This document shows, piece by piece, positions 53,442-64,000 of a stretch of DNA of 64,000 nt; position 1 is the stretch's first letter; each line of letters begins with the position of its first letter. The position numbers were made by a program, and so were the translations under genes. Origin of the DNA: Heterobilharzia americana (Eukaryota > Platyhelminthes > Trematoda > Strigeidida > Schistosomatidae); NCBI GenBank assembly GCA_944470555.2, contig OX104132.1, positions 10,673,755 through 10,737,754 of the forward strand, given 5' to 3'. Below the pieces are notes generated by a model that saw nothing but the letters and a program-made list of their open reading frames with translations, was not told the origin of the DNA and did no database searches.

Positions 53442-56400
53442 AATGTGCTAATACTGAACAAAGTAAGTAGTTAGAAATCACTCAGAAGGATCTAAAGACT
53501 TCGCCAACCGGATCAGAGTGATATAAACACTGAATGATGGTTTTACTGGATTCGGGGTCGTGCTCAGCAGCTTTGTACTCAGAATAATTCAGTTCATACA
53601 GCCGGAATAGTTCAGATCATCTGAATCTGGCTAGCTGATTCGACTGGATCGATATATCAAGGATATGATGATCAATTTGTAAGTGGTTTACAGATTGCTT
53701 TTTGGTATTTTTCCCAGATGAGTAGTTTATCCATTGACTAACTGTGTTCTCAACAGGGTTTTCATCGAAAACCATACGGTGAAGATCATAGTGTATGGTC
53801 TATGACACAAGAGTTTCAGATAATCTGAACTAGTTCAGCTCTATGGGCTGGAGTTGTCCAGGTACACCACTAATGAGCTTGGCTCAAAACGAGTGAAACG
53901 GCTTGGGATGTTTAGATCGCTTTGATCTGACTGATGGAATCTACAGGCCAGTCAGAGTAGTTTCTAACCATTGTAGTTGGTTTTGTAGTAGTTTAGTTTA
54001 TGACACTTTTTGTGTCAGAAATCATACCTTGTGACCTCGGCTGTGAGGTTATCAACGGAAATCGTGTTGACACCGCTGTTGAGCAACTGACAAACTACTC
54101 CAGTGTGAGAAATATCAACGTGGATCGTGGGATTTTGACATGATTTGAAAAACAATCATCCTATTTTAGACCATCATATACTTCTGGCAGATACGACTAT
54201 ACGGTCATACTGCTTTAAAGATTACGATCCTCAAAACATATTTTCTTTTCCTCTCTTTGGAAACATATATTTCCTGGATATATTCGACATTATGCGATGC
54301 AGTATTTATCTGTTTTCTACAATTGGGTCAAACTATGTGATCAGTTCATCTTCAAGTAGCTAACGTAACACTAAACGCCTTTCAGAAGTTAACCAAATAT
54401 AAGGTTCTAGATTATGTTAGACTGAACAAGTCTGAATTTTACAAGACAATTACAACCATTTCTCATAAACTGAAATCAACCAGCCAATATGTCAGTTAGA
54501 ATTGGTCACATCTAAAGTTATCAGTTTAACCAATGAGTCAAGTGACACACTACACAGCCATCAGAAAACATCATCGTCTAAAATTCATCCAGTTCATAGT
54601 TTAGTTGAACAAAAGTACCAAATAGTTTATACTAGTTCTAGATGTCAAGTTTCTAACTATTTTGGTAAGTGTTTTCATGGTACATTACACATAATAACGA
54701 GATCTAGTAAAATGCCTGTTTAATGGGATCCATCCTATCTGTAAATCAGATGGGAACAGTGTAGATATTAAATTATTGACTAAAATGGATAGATGTTGAA
54801 GTTTGTACACGGTTGTAGAAGTCACGTAACGTCGAAGCCAACTCCTAAGAAAAGTGTTCATATCACATTACCATACAGAGGGGAGTTGAATAGTATAGTT
54901 TTAAGACATAGCCACTAGAAAAACATTATACAACTAAGCTAACTTAATAAACGTACTAAGATTAGGACCAAATATGTGACTCTTCCTTTTTGTTCTATCT
55001 CAATAGGAGGTTTTTTTGTAGTCTTGTGGTAAATTTTAAGGCAGTCTCATCACGTGCACCGCCTTTCCTCATTTCTGCTGATCAAGGTGAGCGTAAATCT
55101 TAAACTATGGAATACTGTTTGAATAAAATTTTGAGTGATGATAAATGAGAAGAAAAACACAAACTCTACACATATGATTAATTCAAGCCCATGTCGTTCT
55201 TAGCATATAAAAAATTTATATCCTTCACACTCTGCAAACCTACAAAAATATCACGGTCTAATTATTCATGGTCTTTAAACTTTAATTAGTGCTGGCCAGA
55301 TTTATGCTACGGTCTCTGTGTTCACAGTACTGATGGACAGCTTGGAATCAAACAGGTAAAGCTAATTCCCTTGGGATTGTAAATACTAGTCGCTGATGAA
55401 TGTGAAGAGGCAAGAATTCATAGGTATAGCAGAGATTCCCGACGATTAGCGGCAACTATTCAGCATCAATCAAAGTACATGGTAATGTAGAATCTCCAGT
55501 CTTGATGACTTTATTGTAATATGATAGAGAGAATTAGGTCAGCACTAAGAATTCGACAACGTGAAATTGGAAGACAAACTATTTTCTGCCTCTTTCATTA
55601 TGTTACCACTCTGTGGATTCCAGTGGGTGGTCAACTGACGCCACTTCACATTTCTTTTTTTTATAACAAATACATTAGATGATTTAATCATCAGTTTTCA
55701 ACTTCATAGGGGGAAACAGCTTCCCTGTCCAACTTATGAATGATAAAACCTGTTTTCCATACATCAAAAATGTCCAGTTTTAACTCAGCAGTTAGATCTA
55801 CCATAAGAGTATCCTTACAGGATATCATTTACAGTCTTCATCTGTGACATGATTCATTCACATTTGAACTTCGATTGTTCATCACATCATATTTAATAGA
55901 TTGTTAGGATAGAGGATAATTTATTACCTTTTGAGAGTAAGTTTTAGATGGAGAAGTTGGTGAAGACCTCCATCTTATATCAAGCTAATTTTGATTTCAT
56001 GGTGAAGAATGAAGGAAATAATACCGCTTGTTTTAAGATCCTTTCCATTTCAAAAAAATGGGTTGATAAGTAGAAAGGTTTATATATAAAAACCATGATG
56101 TACGTGAAATAGTTACACGTCTGATAAAGCCATAAACTAGGTCTTCTGCTTCCTTCAACTTATATTTTTCAGAGTCTTTAGAAGATCACTATGATAATTG
56201 GTATCACAATCTGTGCATTTCAACCTCAAATGTATGGAATCGAGACGGGGAAGGTAAGAATGGTAAATGGAAAAGGTTATCCATATACATATTTGATCAC
56301 TTGTTGAGATAAGTGATACATTTAGAATTAAAGGTTCTAATAAATCATATCACAAAGTATCCATCAGATTAGAGATGTTATTTTATGACATAACATGCTT

Positions 56401-57216
56401 TGAAGTTGTCATCAGAAACTTTTAGAGGTTCAATGTTTTCAATTCTCGAATTATAATCTTTACACGCATTATATCCCTGTTTAGTAATGTTATTTTCTCC
56501 ACTCTTAATTTGGCATACAGAAGTTTCTAGAGAGAGCCTGAAGGCCTCAAGAACCATTTCCTATTGGTTCTTTTTCAGTTTCAACCAATAATGGATTGTT
56601 ATTGTAGCTTTTATAGAATTATAGGACTCTTGAATCGGAGCTCAATGTTCAATATTTTTCATTTTTGTGTTTCTAGGACTCATTGGTTTAGGCAGTTGAC
56701 CTTCAATCACTGAAATATGGATCTAAACATCTGTCCATTTATCAAGATATAGGCATTCGGGTGGTATCATTAATCCTTACACATTAGGTTTGGCTCATTG
56801 TCTACTTCATCAACGTGTACAAGGTCAGCGAGTACGATTCACTGTATATTTCAGTTCTTCAAATTTAGATAATTTCGAGAATTGTTCAACATATTTTAAA
56901 CTGCTGTAAGATGAGATTGTGTTATATTTCTATTTACACAGTTTTCGACAGAAGATTAGCATTGATTAACTAATTATCACTGGATTTCAGTGGATAAATA
57001 AATCACGCCAATAACGGTTCAATCTATTTTATCATATCTTATTGTGAACATTTTATCATGAAGTTGTTGCCAATGATATAATATCCACAATCAATTATAT
57101 CAGCTTAATCGAAGTATACCAACGTTATCACCATCTTTATGCTGAGCTTTAAATCTTCTCTGTTGCCTCGTAGTCATATTAATTTCAAATAAAAACATAC
57201 ATAATACATTACTTAC
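53442..57216. other. Gene D intron, 3.8 kb without recognised elements
   Basis: No cysteine-rich exon, tRNA-like or RT signal seen. Around 53550-53850 the words AGTTCAG and ATCTGAA recur (see findings). Confidence 0.5.
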
Positions 57217-57286
57217 CTGTTACAGAATCGAATTTCCACCATAAAATTAGAGTGAATAAGAGAATAATACGATTTTTATCAACCAT
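57217..57286 (-). CDS. Gene D exon 1: signal peptide of secreted double-knottin-like peptide
   Basis: Minus strand from ATG at 57286-57284. Encodes MVDKNR then a hydrophobic core (IILLFTLILWW) and KFDSVT, 23 codons plus one base, ending at a GTAAG donor (57216-57212). Joining to 47405 gives a Gly junction and an 89-residue precursor. It has the same 70-nt length and phase as the B and C first exons. The basic N-terminus and hydrophobic stretch are those of a secretory signal. Confidence 0.82.
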
Positions 57287-57346
57287 AATTTTTTTGTAAA
57301 ATAAAACTTATTCCTTCAAAATATAGGGAATGTGTCTATAAGCATG

Positions 57347-57352
57347 TTTATA
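57347..57352 (-). promoter_or_regulatory. Candidate TATA box of gene D
   Basis: TATAAA on the minus strand in the context ATATAAACATG, 61 bp upstream of the start codon. AT-rich surroundings make chance occurrence likely. Confidence 0.35.
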
Positions 57353-57869
57353 TACATATATACATGTATACAAGTAATTCTACTTTACTGAATCGGTTAA
57401 CCTCAAGTATTCTCCCATTCTTTTACATACACAATGTACGTGAAACTTTTGAAAATTTCACGTTTATTTGTAGACAAATCTGGTGGTTTAAGCCAAAAAC
57501 ATTACGTATATATGTGATAAAATATGGGTGTATTAAATTATTGTGAAACATTTTCATGGCTAGGTAACTAGTGAAGAAAATTTTATAATGCGGGATCATT
57601 CAATATATACTAATATAATATAATATTTTGCTCATTTTGTTATAATAAGTAAAGACCTTGAATGGTTACCTATAGTTGCATTTAATTAAATCATATTTTC
57701 ATTGACTAATGAACCAATGAAACGAGTTTCCTTGGGGAAATGTTGTTTAATAAAGATAAGAAGAGATTTCAGATGAGATAATCATTAATCAGTTGTTGAA
57801 TACATGGATATGATGAATAACACATGAAAGATGATCCACATCACTTATCGAGCACTATGTAAATGAAGT

Positions 57870-58048
57870 CAGTAGGATCTACAACTGTGAAATCTAGGAT
57901 ACGCGTTTTGTCCTAAATGGGACTCATCAGTCGCATGAACCTTCACATCATTGAATGATATTGTTCCAAATGAAACTTGAATCCAGTACTGACCGCTTCA
58001 AACGTTACAGCGTTATCCATTAGGCTGGTGAAGCAGTACCAAAGCTGT
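57870..58048 (-). mobile_element. Smα-like element (minus), old copy
   Basis: Ribozyme region 57890-57945 has CTGATGA and GTCC/GGAC but AAAA replaces GAAA, so G12 is lost. tRNA-like part near 58030-57990 is recognisable (CTAATGGATAACGC). Confidence 0.7.
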
Positions 58049-58269
58049 CTGCTAACAAAGGTCAAGGATTACGTTTTGGACGGTTCACAGAACTCGAACT
58101 TTCCTACCCTATTTGTGATATAGGTAGTAAGGTTTTCTATATATAAGTCTATATATATAAGTCATTTCTGTTGCATATGTGTTGTTTATGTTTGGGCCAT
58201 TATCAGTCACCAGCATCACAAAGAACGTGGGAGAGTTTGAACTCTATGAAGCATATTTCAGCGTCATGG

Positions 58270-58368
58270 AGTTGTTTTGATCTACCTGTCAATGATAAAT
58301 TATGTTCGAAACGTAATGTAGTAAGTAATACTGTCCCACGCTGTGAGATACATCGAATGAATCAAATA
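58270..58368 (+). mobile_element. Penelope-like element 3' terminal fragment
   Basis: Matches the 3' untranslated part at 9170-9250: CAATGATAAATTATG, TTCGAAACGTAAT, AAGTAATACTGT, GAATCAAATAAG. No coding part attached. Confidence 0.65.
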
Positions 58369-58985
58369 AGATGAAAGTAACTCATCCGCTTTACACTAGT
58401 TTCAGGGTAGGTCTTCTAGTTCCCATGAAAATTTGTCTGAATAAAGGAAAGGAGATCCATGTTGTAAATACTTCTTCTTTCCATCCATCAAATAAAGTAC
58501 ACCAGTCGCAAATTGTTCTACTGAGATTCATGTAAATGAAAGGAGTGCAAATGTTGAATTTTTCATGTTTCTAAAATGATATTTATTTAACTTTGTTAAA
58601 TTATCGTCTTTTACTGACCCGTGTTACGGACTTTAATTCAAAAGTTCAACCTAAATGATACACTCCTCATCATCAATGAAAATGGAGATGTAGATATCAA
58701 CCAGGCTTGAAATATTTAATAGTTTATGTTATACAATCAGTTGATTCAGAAGTGAAATATGAGTTTCCGTTTCTAAATCTTCCTTTGGAAAGAAGCTGAC
58801 ATGAATCTGTTCAAAGATACATAGAATAATAAACGAAATTTACAAGTTAGATGCCAATAAACATAAAGAGATATGGAACTCATTCATTATCTTTAAGAAT
58901 CAGATGGATGTGCAAAGAAGATACAATTGATGAGGAACTAAAACGACTGATCAATAGTCATTGAAAATGGTTACCACTGCAGACT
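58369..58985. other. No feature recognised
   Basis: A short stretch near 58890 reads IRWMCKEDTIDEELKRL without supporting context; not assigned. Confidence 0.45.
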
Positions 58986-58988
58986 TTT

Positions 58989-59029
<41 letters not shown>

Positions 59030-59113
59030 ATATTATTATTATTATTACTATTACTACTATTACTACTACTACCACTACCATTACTACTACTACTGCTACT
59101 ACTACTACTACTA

Positions 59114-59153
<40 letters not shown>

Positions 59154-59255
59154 AAATTGTTTGGAATGAAGTGAATTATTATTATTTTTATTACTACTAC
59201 TGCCACTAATACTCACACTACTACTACTACTACTAATAATAATAATAATAACAAT
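58989..59255. repeat. (TAC)n/(TAT)n compound microsatellite
   Basis: TAC and TAT triplets at 58989-59152, a short unique part, then again 59176-59255. Leu- and Val-rich reading frames across it are artefacts. Confidence 0.93.
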
Positions 59256-59259
59256 AATA

Positions 59260-60420
59260 TACACTTTATTCCAGACAACATGTATGATACAGTATGGAGT
59301 TTTCAGCAAGGAATATTCCAACAAATTCGTTTTCTGCATAGTGTTAATAAGAACAGTATGGAAAGCATAAGTGTGAAATGGGCAGCTAGTGTTACTTTAG
59401 CATCTGTTATTGACTCGGAAATTGACACAAAATCGAGTATAATTTTGATGGTGAAAGTTCAGTCAGCCAGTTAGCACAGAAATTCACGATCCTATACAGA
59501 GGTATCCTAGGAATAGTTATGTGGTGTAATTTTGAGCACTGATAAATCCATTTCAAACCGGCAGAACCTTTACCCTTTGTTTTGTTCTTAGCTTGAGAAA
59601 GGAAAGTTTGAAAACATTGTAAAAATCTGCGAGAGTATATTAAGCGCTCAAAAAAATTTCAAAGATTAAAACAAACTGAAAGGGAAGAATTTGACGGAAT
59701 ATAATCAGTAGGAAATTTTTTAATAGCCCAAGATTTAAGCAGGTCGCCTTTTTTTTTATCCATGCACATATTTAATCACTTGTTCAATCATATCACAAAG
59801 TATTCATTAGACTACAGACGTTATTTTATGACATAACTTACTCTCAAATAGTCAAGAAAAATGTGTTGTTGAAATAACATGATGAATGATATCGAATACT
59901 TCTGAAGAAAATCCCATGAATAAGTGTCAACTTCAAAGATGTTATAAGGTGGTTAAAATTTCAAATAATGGAATCTTAACATTTTTAGGAAAGATATTTT
60001 ATATGATACACTTTGAAACATCTTTGCTAACTGGTATTCGACATGTAGGTATATCAAAGATAAACTACTGCTCTGAAACACTTCAATGTGTTCCTTCACG
60101 TTTACTTGCTCCTATTCAGCTTGCTAGATTGGCAACATGGAGTACATTCCTTCTAAACGCTGTAGTTATCATATCAAGTAAGCCAGAACTTTGTATTCAG
60201 AAAGAACACATATATGCTCTACTCATCCCGTGGCCTGCCACTGACTAAACGGTATTCCTTCGACCCTTCTTTTTTCTTTCTTAATCATTCATTTTCATCT
60301 CTGCTCTCTTCTCTTCTTTATTTTTAAAATAAAAAGATGGGTTACTATGATGATGATGATGATTATTGATGCAAATTTTTAACCAAATTTTCCTCCCGTC
60401 TAATTATAATAAACCTTTAA
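59260..60420. other. No feature recognised
   Basis: A 120-codon ORF (59886-60248) contains four cysteines without family spacing and no recognised motif. I cannot support a gene call. Confidence 0.45.
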
Positions 60421-60424
60421 AATT

Positions 60425-60785
60425 TCTTTAGTGTTACTGCTTGTATTACACCGTTGTTGATTGAACCGAATTGATCAGTCTCTGTTGGCATATGGGCTCC
60501 TGTGTGGATGCCTCAATATTGCCTGTGTTTTATGTATAGTAATGATGGGCAGTGGTTAACAGTGGAATCTAGGATGCGTATTTCGTCCTACTTGGGACTC
60601 GTCAGCTGAATGCACCTACCTCTCAGTGAGTGATGTTTTTCCCACCTGACTAATGCTCTTGCGTTTGAAGCGATCACTCCTGAGTCCGAATCCCAGTGCA
60701 GGTATATCCACCTGACAAGTCCAAAATAGGACGAAATTCGCATCCTGGATTCCATTGCTAGCCGTTATCCATCATTACTAAACTT
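60425..60785. mobile_element. Smα-like inverted pair (minus 60425-60650, plus 60651-60785)
   Basis: Minus copy runs from tail (GTTGTTGATTGAACC) through the ribozyme to TTTTTCCCAC, cut before its B box. Plus copy starts inside the promoter (CTAATGCTCTTGCG) and contains a ribozyme whose core reads CTGACAA (G8 lost). Confidence 0.82.
60563..60618 (-). ncRNA. Hammerhead ribozyme, Smα type, core intact
   Basis: CTGACGA (60605-60599), perfect GTCC/GGAC stem II with loop CAAGTA, GAAA, stem III of two A-U pairs around ACGC, ATC cleavage site before CTAGATTCC. Stem I pairs TTCAG with CTAGA imperfectly. Confidence 0.72.
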
Positions 60786-61109
60786 TAAAATTCCTATTTT
60801 TAAACAATATCACCACTCTCATTAACTAAATCGTTTCAAATATTAACCATCTTATGATGACATATCAACTCCATTTCTGCCCTTAGGTAAATTCATGTCA
60901 TCATTCTTTGTACTAACGACTCACTCGATACAATGTGAAACACTGAACATTATTAATAACATGCCTTCCCTATACGTCTGATCATTAGTCAATGAGCTAA
61001 GTTCACACTCAACTTATCACCACAACGGACATAAATACATTACACTATTATACTCAATCTTAAATAATGAAATTTTATTACTATTTATTGATATACTTGT
61101 AATCCTTCT

Positions 61110-61630
61110 TTGTTTTTATTGGATGGGATTGTTCGGTCTCTATTGGTATATGGGCTGGTATGCGGATGCCTAGATATTGCCCGAATGTTAATTATGGTAT
61201 TTTAGTTGATTATATCTAGCAGAGGAATCCAGGACGCGCGTCTCATCCTATTTGGTACTTGTCAGCTAGATGTGCGTGTACCCCAGTAAGTGATGCCTTC
61301 CCATCGAGACTCGAACCTCGTACCCATCGGTTCAAACGCCATGGCGTTATCCACTATGTCATGGAGGAACGATAGCCACTTCTTGTACAACGGCTAGTAG
61401 TTAGCACTATTTATTCAAATATACTTATAATTCTCCGTTGTTTTATTGGATCGAATTGTTCCACCTCTATTGCCATAATGAGTAACGCCTTGGTGTTTGA
61501 AGCGATGGGTAAGAGGTTCGAGTCTCAGTGGGAAAAACATCACTGACTGGGGTGCAGCTACATCTAGCTGACGAGTCGCAAATAGGACGAAACGCGCGTC
61601 CTGGATTCCTCTGTTAGCCATAACCAACTA
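61110..61630. mobile_element. Smα-like inverted pair (minus 61110-61485, plus 61486-61630)
   Basis: Minus copy: tail, damaged ribozyme (core CTGACAA, GAGAC for GAAAC), promoter with B-box-like GGTTCGAGTCTC, and the beginning of a second unit (61430-61480). Plus copy starts in the A box (AGTAACGCCTTGG), has AGGTTCGAGTCTC and an intact ribozyme. Confidence 0.82.
61557..61612 (+). ncRNA. Hammerhead ribozyme, Smα type, best-preserved copy
   Basis: CTGACGA at 61568, GTC-GCAAATA-GGAC stem II (one unpaired change), GAAA, stem III AC-GCGC-GT, GTC cleavage triplet before CTGGATTCC, stem I ATCTAG with CTGGAT (G-U allowed). All catalytic positions are present. Confidence 0.8.
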
Positions 61631-61924
61631 AATTATCATAATCAAGTTTTAATTATAATTCCATTGACATTCCTTAATGCATTCGATGTAAAATCTGGTT
61701 ATTAATATGTTAACGAAATTGATTTTATAACTGTAGAACCTGATGAGAAGTTATTGAAAAGAATATTCTTCTTTCATATTTAACTTTCAATTTAATTTCA
61801 CTTTATTTTATACATTTCAGTTGAACTATCATTTTCATCCCATTAGACCTTTTGGGCAGTACTTGACCCTTACTTCACTTTTGAGAGCAATTCGTTCCTT
61901 ATTCAATAAGTCCTTTTCTGGATT

Positions 61925-62180
61925 TGGAGAGTTGTGGGGATTTAGAAATTTTTCAAGTTGATTTTTTTCTCAGACTGACATCATTTGGAGGAAAATTGTA
62001 AATCTGGGATCACTGTACAGCTGAAACTGAAGGTCCTGGGTTCAAACCCTAAAGAAGGGGTTCATAATGTGTACTGTTGAAGAGTCCCATACTAGTATGA
62101 AACAGTTACCCTGCGCTCATGGGTTTCCAATGATCCTCCAACTGATTTCATTCCACGATAAATACTAACTTGAAAGAAAA
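61925..62180 (+). mobile_element. Degraded family-2 hammerhead SINE (plus) with inverted left fragment
   Basis: Left: minus tail fragment (GAGAGTTGTGGGGATTTAG ... CTGACATCATTTGGAGG). Right: GAAACTGAAGGTCCTGGG, TTCAAACCC, CTGTTGAAGAGTCCCATACTAG, then ATGAAACAGTTACC. Core starts TTGAAGA and GGAC is lost. Confidence 0.68.
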
Positions 62181-62181
62181 A

Positions 62182-63030
62182 AAGCCCTTTTTTGTTTCTT
62201 CCACTTGAACAAATCACTCCACCAAATGTATCAAGCATATATTGAATGAGCAGCTTTTTAGTCGATTTATCTGACATTTTACTGATTGTAAATACGACTG
62301 TATAGCTGGATAATGAAGTCGTTAAAAAGAAACTTTTTCACTGATGAATATCTTATTCTCATTTCTTTGTGAATAGATGGGTGGATTTTCTCAGTATTAT
62401 GTGACATTTAGATATTATTGATGACGTGTTTCAAAAGTATGACGAAATACCCTATGATGGATATTATTTAGTTAGAGGCAGTCAGCAGTAAGTTCTAGAC
62501 TCACATCTCATGCTTGTTGGCACTCGTCAACAATGAGTATCTGCAATGTCCAGGGAACCGATGTTCCTTAAGAGATTGGAACCCGCATCACCAAGTATTG
62601 CAGTTAGGGACACCACCACTGTTATTTGGACGGCGACTGACCTACTACAGGACACTAGTTTGGAGTGCTGACACTACTTCTATCGATCTTTATTTACTGT
62701 AGCCACCAAGCTAAAAGAACTTCAAACAAAATATATCCCGATACTGAGATCCTATCTGGGTGGTCACAATATATAATGATCAATAAAACTCAATCAGTAT
62801 TCAGGACTAGACAACAGGAAATTGGTTATTTTCCAGAGACAAATCAATGTAGATACACTGTGTTGAAACTGTCTATTTTTACTTTGAAATTCGAGCTGTC
62901 AAAAAAAATCTTGATAAGCCAGTACTTTTCTGAGAAGTTTATACAATAATTAGCAGATAGAATGTTAAGTTATTAACATGGTGGTTACCATTACGTATAC
63001 TGGCTTTTCGATACAATGAAACCGTTGAAG
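62182..63030. other. No feature recognised
   Basis: ORFs at 62514-62702 and 62665-62949 show no recognised motif. Confidence 0.45.
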
Positions 63031-63034
63031 GCGT

Positions 63035-63145
63035 AAACAACATCAACAACACTGGATAGCTGTTTTGTCCTAGTGTGGGACTCCTTAGCAGTACGCAAAC
63101 ACGACCCGGCTAGGGGTCAAACTCACGACCCTCAGGTTTCATCCA
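63035..63145 (-). mobile_element. Family-2 hammerhead SINE, minus fragment (left arm)
   Basis: Reverse complement: tRNA-like B box (GAGTTTGACCCC), ribozyme region with CTAAGGAG core (G5 lost) and GGACAAAAC, CAGCTATCCAGTG. Confidence 0.65.
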
Positions 63146-63605
63146 TGATGAATACTACTTCTAAATTAAAAATCCCCATTCATCTCAAAAATACATTACT
63201 CTCTAGTGCTCTGCTCATTAGTGACTTGCTTCCAGATGGATATCAGAAAGCTCTAATGAGAAACCGTGACCTGTGGCGTCGACCAGTCGGAAGTGAAATG
63301 GATGCTAATTGAAGACTTTGGGTGACAGTCACGCTATGTCGTGAATCGACAGAAGTTGGAAATTGTGAACCACTGGAAACCGACCTAGTGACTGAATGAT
63401 TAACGCGTTCGCTGTGAAACCTGAAGGTCCTGAGTTCGATCCCTGCACAGTGGGGTCGTGTGTGTACTACTGAGCAGTCCCATACTAGTCGGACGAAACA
63501 GTTGTCCAGTGCTCCCAGATTTCCAATGGTTCCCCAACTGATGTCAGTCCATAATGAATACTACTTCTAAATTAAAAATCCCCATTCATCTCAAAAATAC
63601 ATAAC
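63146..63605 (+). mobile_element. Family-2 hammerhead SINE, full-length plus copy with repeated tail
   Basis: Begins with tail sequence TGATGAATACTACTTC and TAAATTAAAAATCCCC, runs through the 5' part, tRNA-like head (A box CTAGTGACTGAATGATTAACG, B box GAGTTCGATCCC), ribozyme region and ends with the same tail at 63546-63602. Ribozyme core reads CTGAGCA (G8 to C), so it is probably inactive; stem II GTCC/GGAC and GTC site are intact. Confidence 0.82.
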
Positions 63606-64000
63606 ATCAACAACAGTTTAACGATTTTTTATGTCATGTTTAAATGAAATGATCATTGAACATTTTAAGGACTCTATGTCGTATATTAAGCTCCTTATAG
63701 GATGCATAACTTTCATAAATTATACAAGAAGAAATAATTGAAATTCAAGGATACAAATAGGTTCGAAAACATTTGCAATAGTTGAAAGGAGACTGTTGTA
63801 TTTCTGGAACAAGAAAAGCATTTTTCAAGCAATTCTCATAATTATGAGATTTTTAAAAGATGAATGATACCATTGACAATTCTGTTCAATTTATTGCCTA
63901 CACATCAATCATTTTCATCTAACATATTGTTCTGATTTTTTTGATAACACTGCATTACAGCAATAACCTTCATTTGTTTCGAATGTCTTTCAGCTACCAC
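63606..64000. other. No feature recognised
   Basis: Ends with a polypyrimidine-rich TGTCTTTCAG at the window edge (63950-63992) that could be a splice acceptor, but the following eight bases are too few to judge. Confidence 0.4.

Noticed and set aside
58961..59339. Leu-rich and Val-rich ORFs
   Set aside because: Frames of the (TAC)n microsatellite.
59886..60248. 120-codon ORF
   Set aside because: No recognised domain; its few cysteines do not follow the family spacing and it has no signal peptide or promoter evidence.

Overview
The window is AT-rich, intron-rich, repeat-dense metazoan DNA. The organism is most likely a blood fluke (Schistosoma or a close relative). The evidence is many copies of an Smα-type element (tRNA-like RNA polymerase III promoter plus a hammerhead ribozyme), RTE-type non-LTR retrotransposons of the SR2/SR3 kind, Penelope-like elements (PLEs) with a GIY-YIG endonuclease, and a family of small cysteine-rich secreted proteins resembling the schistosome UPF0506 family. 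These family names come from memory; no database was searched.

The only convincing host genes are four members of one family, and almost no line of a simple ORF list corresponds to them because they are spliced. Gene A (21-176, +, exon 2 only, broken), gene B (exons 3787-3856 and 9373-9560, +), gene C (12684-12753 and 20641-20825, +) and gene D (57286-57217 and 47405-47206, -). In B, C and D the first exon is exactly 70 nt, encodes the signal peptide and ends in phase 1 at a GTAAG donor. The second exon encodes the whole mature peptide with 12 cysteines in a fixed spacing. That spacing is two consecutive cystine-knot (knottin) patterns separated by two residues, so each gene appears to encode a secreted double-knottin of 84-89 residues. 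Introns are 5.5, 7.9 and 9.8 kb and filled with mobile elements.

Layout: 1-9.7 kb, genes A and B with SINE-like hammerhead elements and a head-to-head PLE pair in B's intron. 9.7-21 kb, LINE remnants, more hammerhead elements and gene C. 21-35 kb, PLE reverse transcriptase remnant and a 3.03-kb direct duplication of a PLE/solo-LTR/RTE composite that continues into a nearly complete RTE element. 35-45 kb, a second hammerhead SINE pair, PLE and LINE remnants, a gag remnant and another copy of the PLE/solo-LTR/RTE composite. 45-57 kb, gene D with two inverted RTE copies in its intron. 57-64 kb, more hammerhead elements, a PLE 3' end and microsatellites.

Two tRNA-derived families carry hammerhead ribozymes. 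One is Smα-like. The second, about 0.4 kb long, has an unrelated body but the same ribozyme plan (CTGANGA core, GTCC/GGAC stem II, GAA, a two-pair stem III with four-base loop, cleavage triplet). Both occur again and again as inverted pairs with the minus copy on the left and the plus copy on the right, the same arrangement as the PLE pair, which suggests shared mobilisation by the PLE machinery. All retroelement reading frames here look broken.
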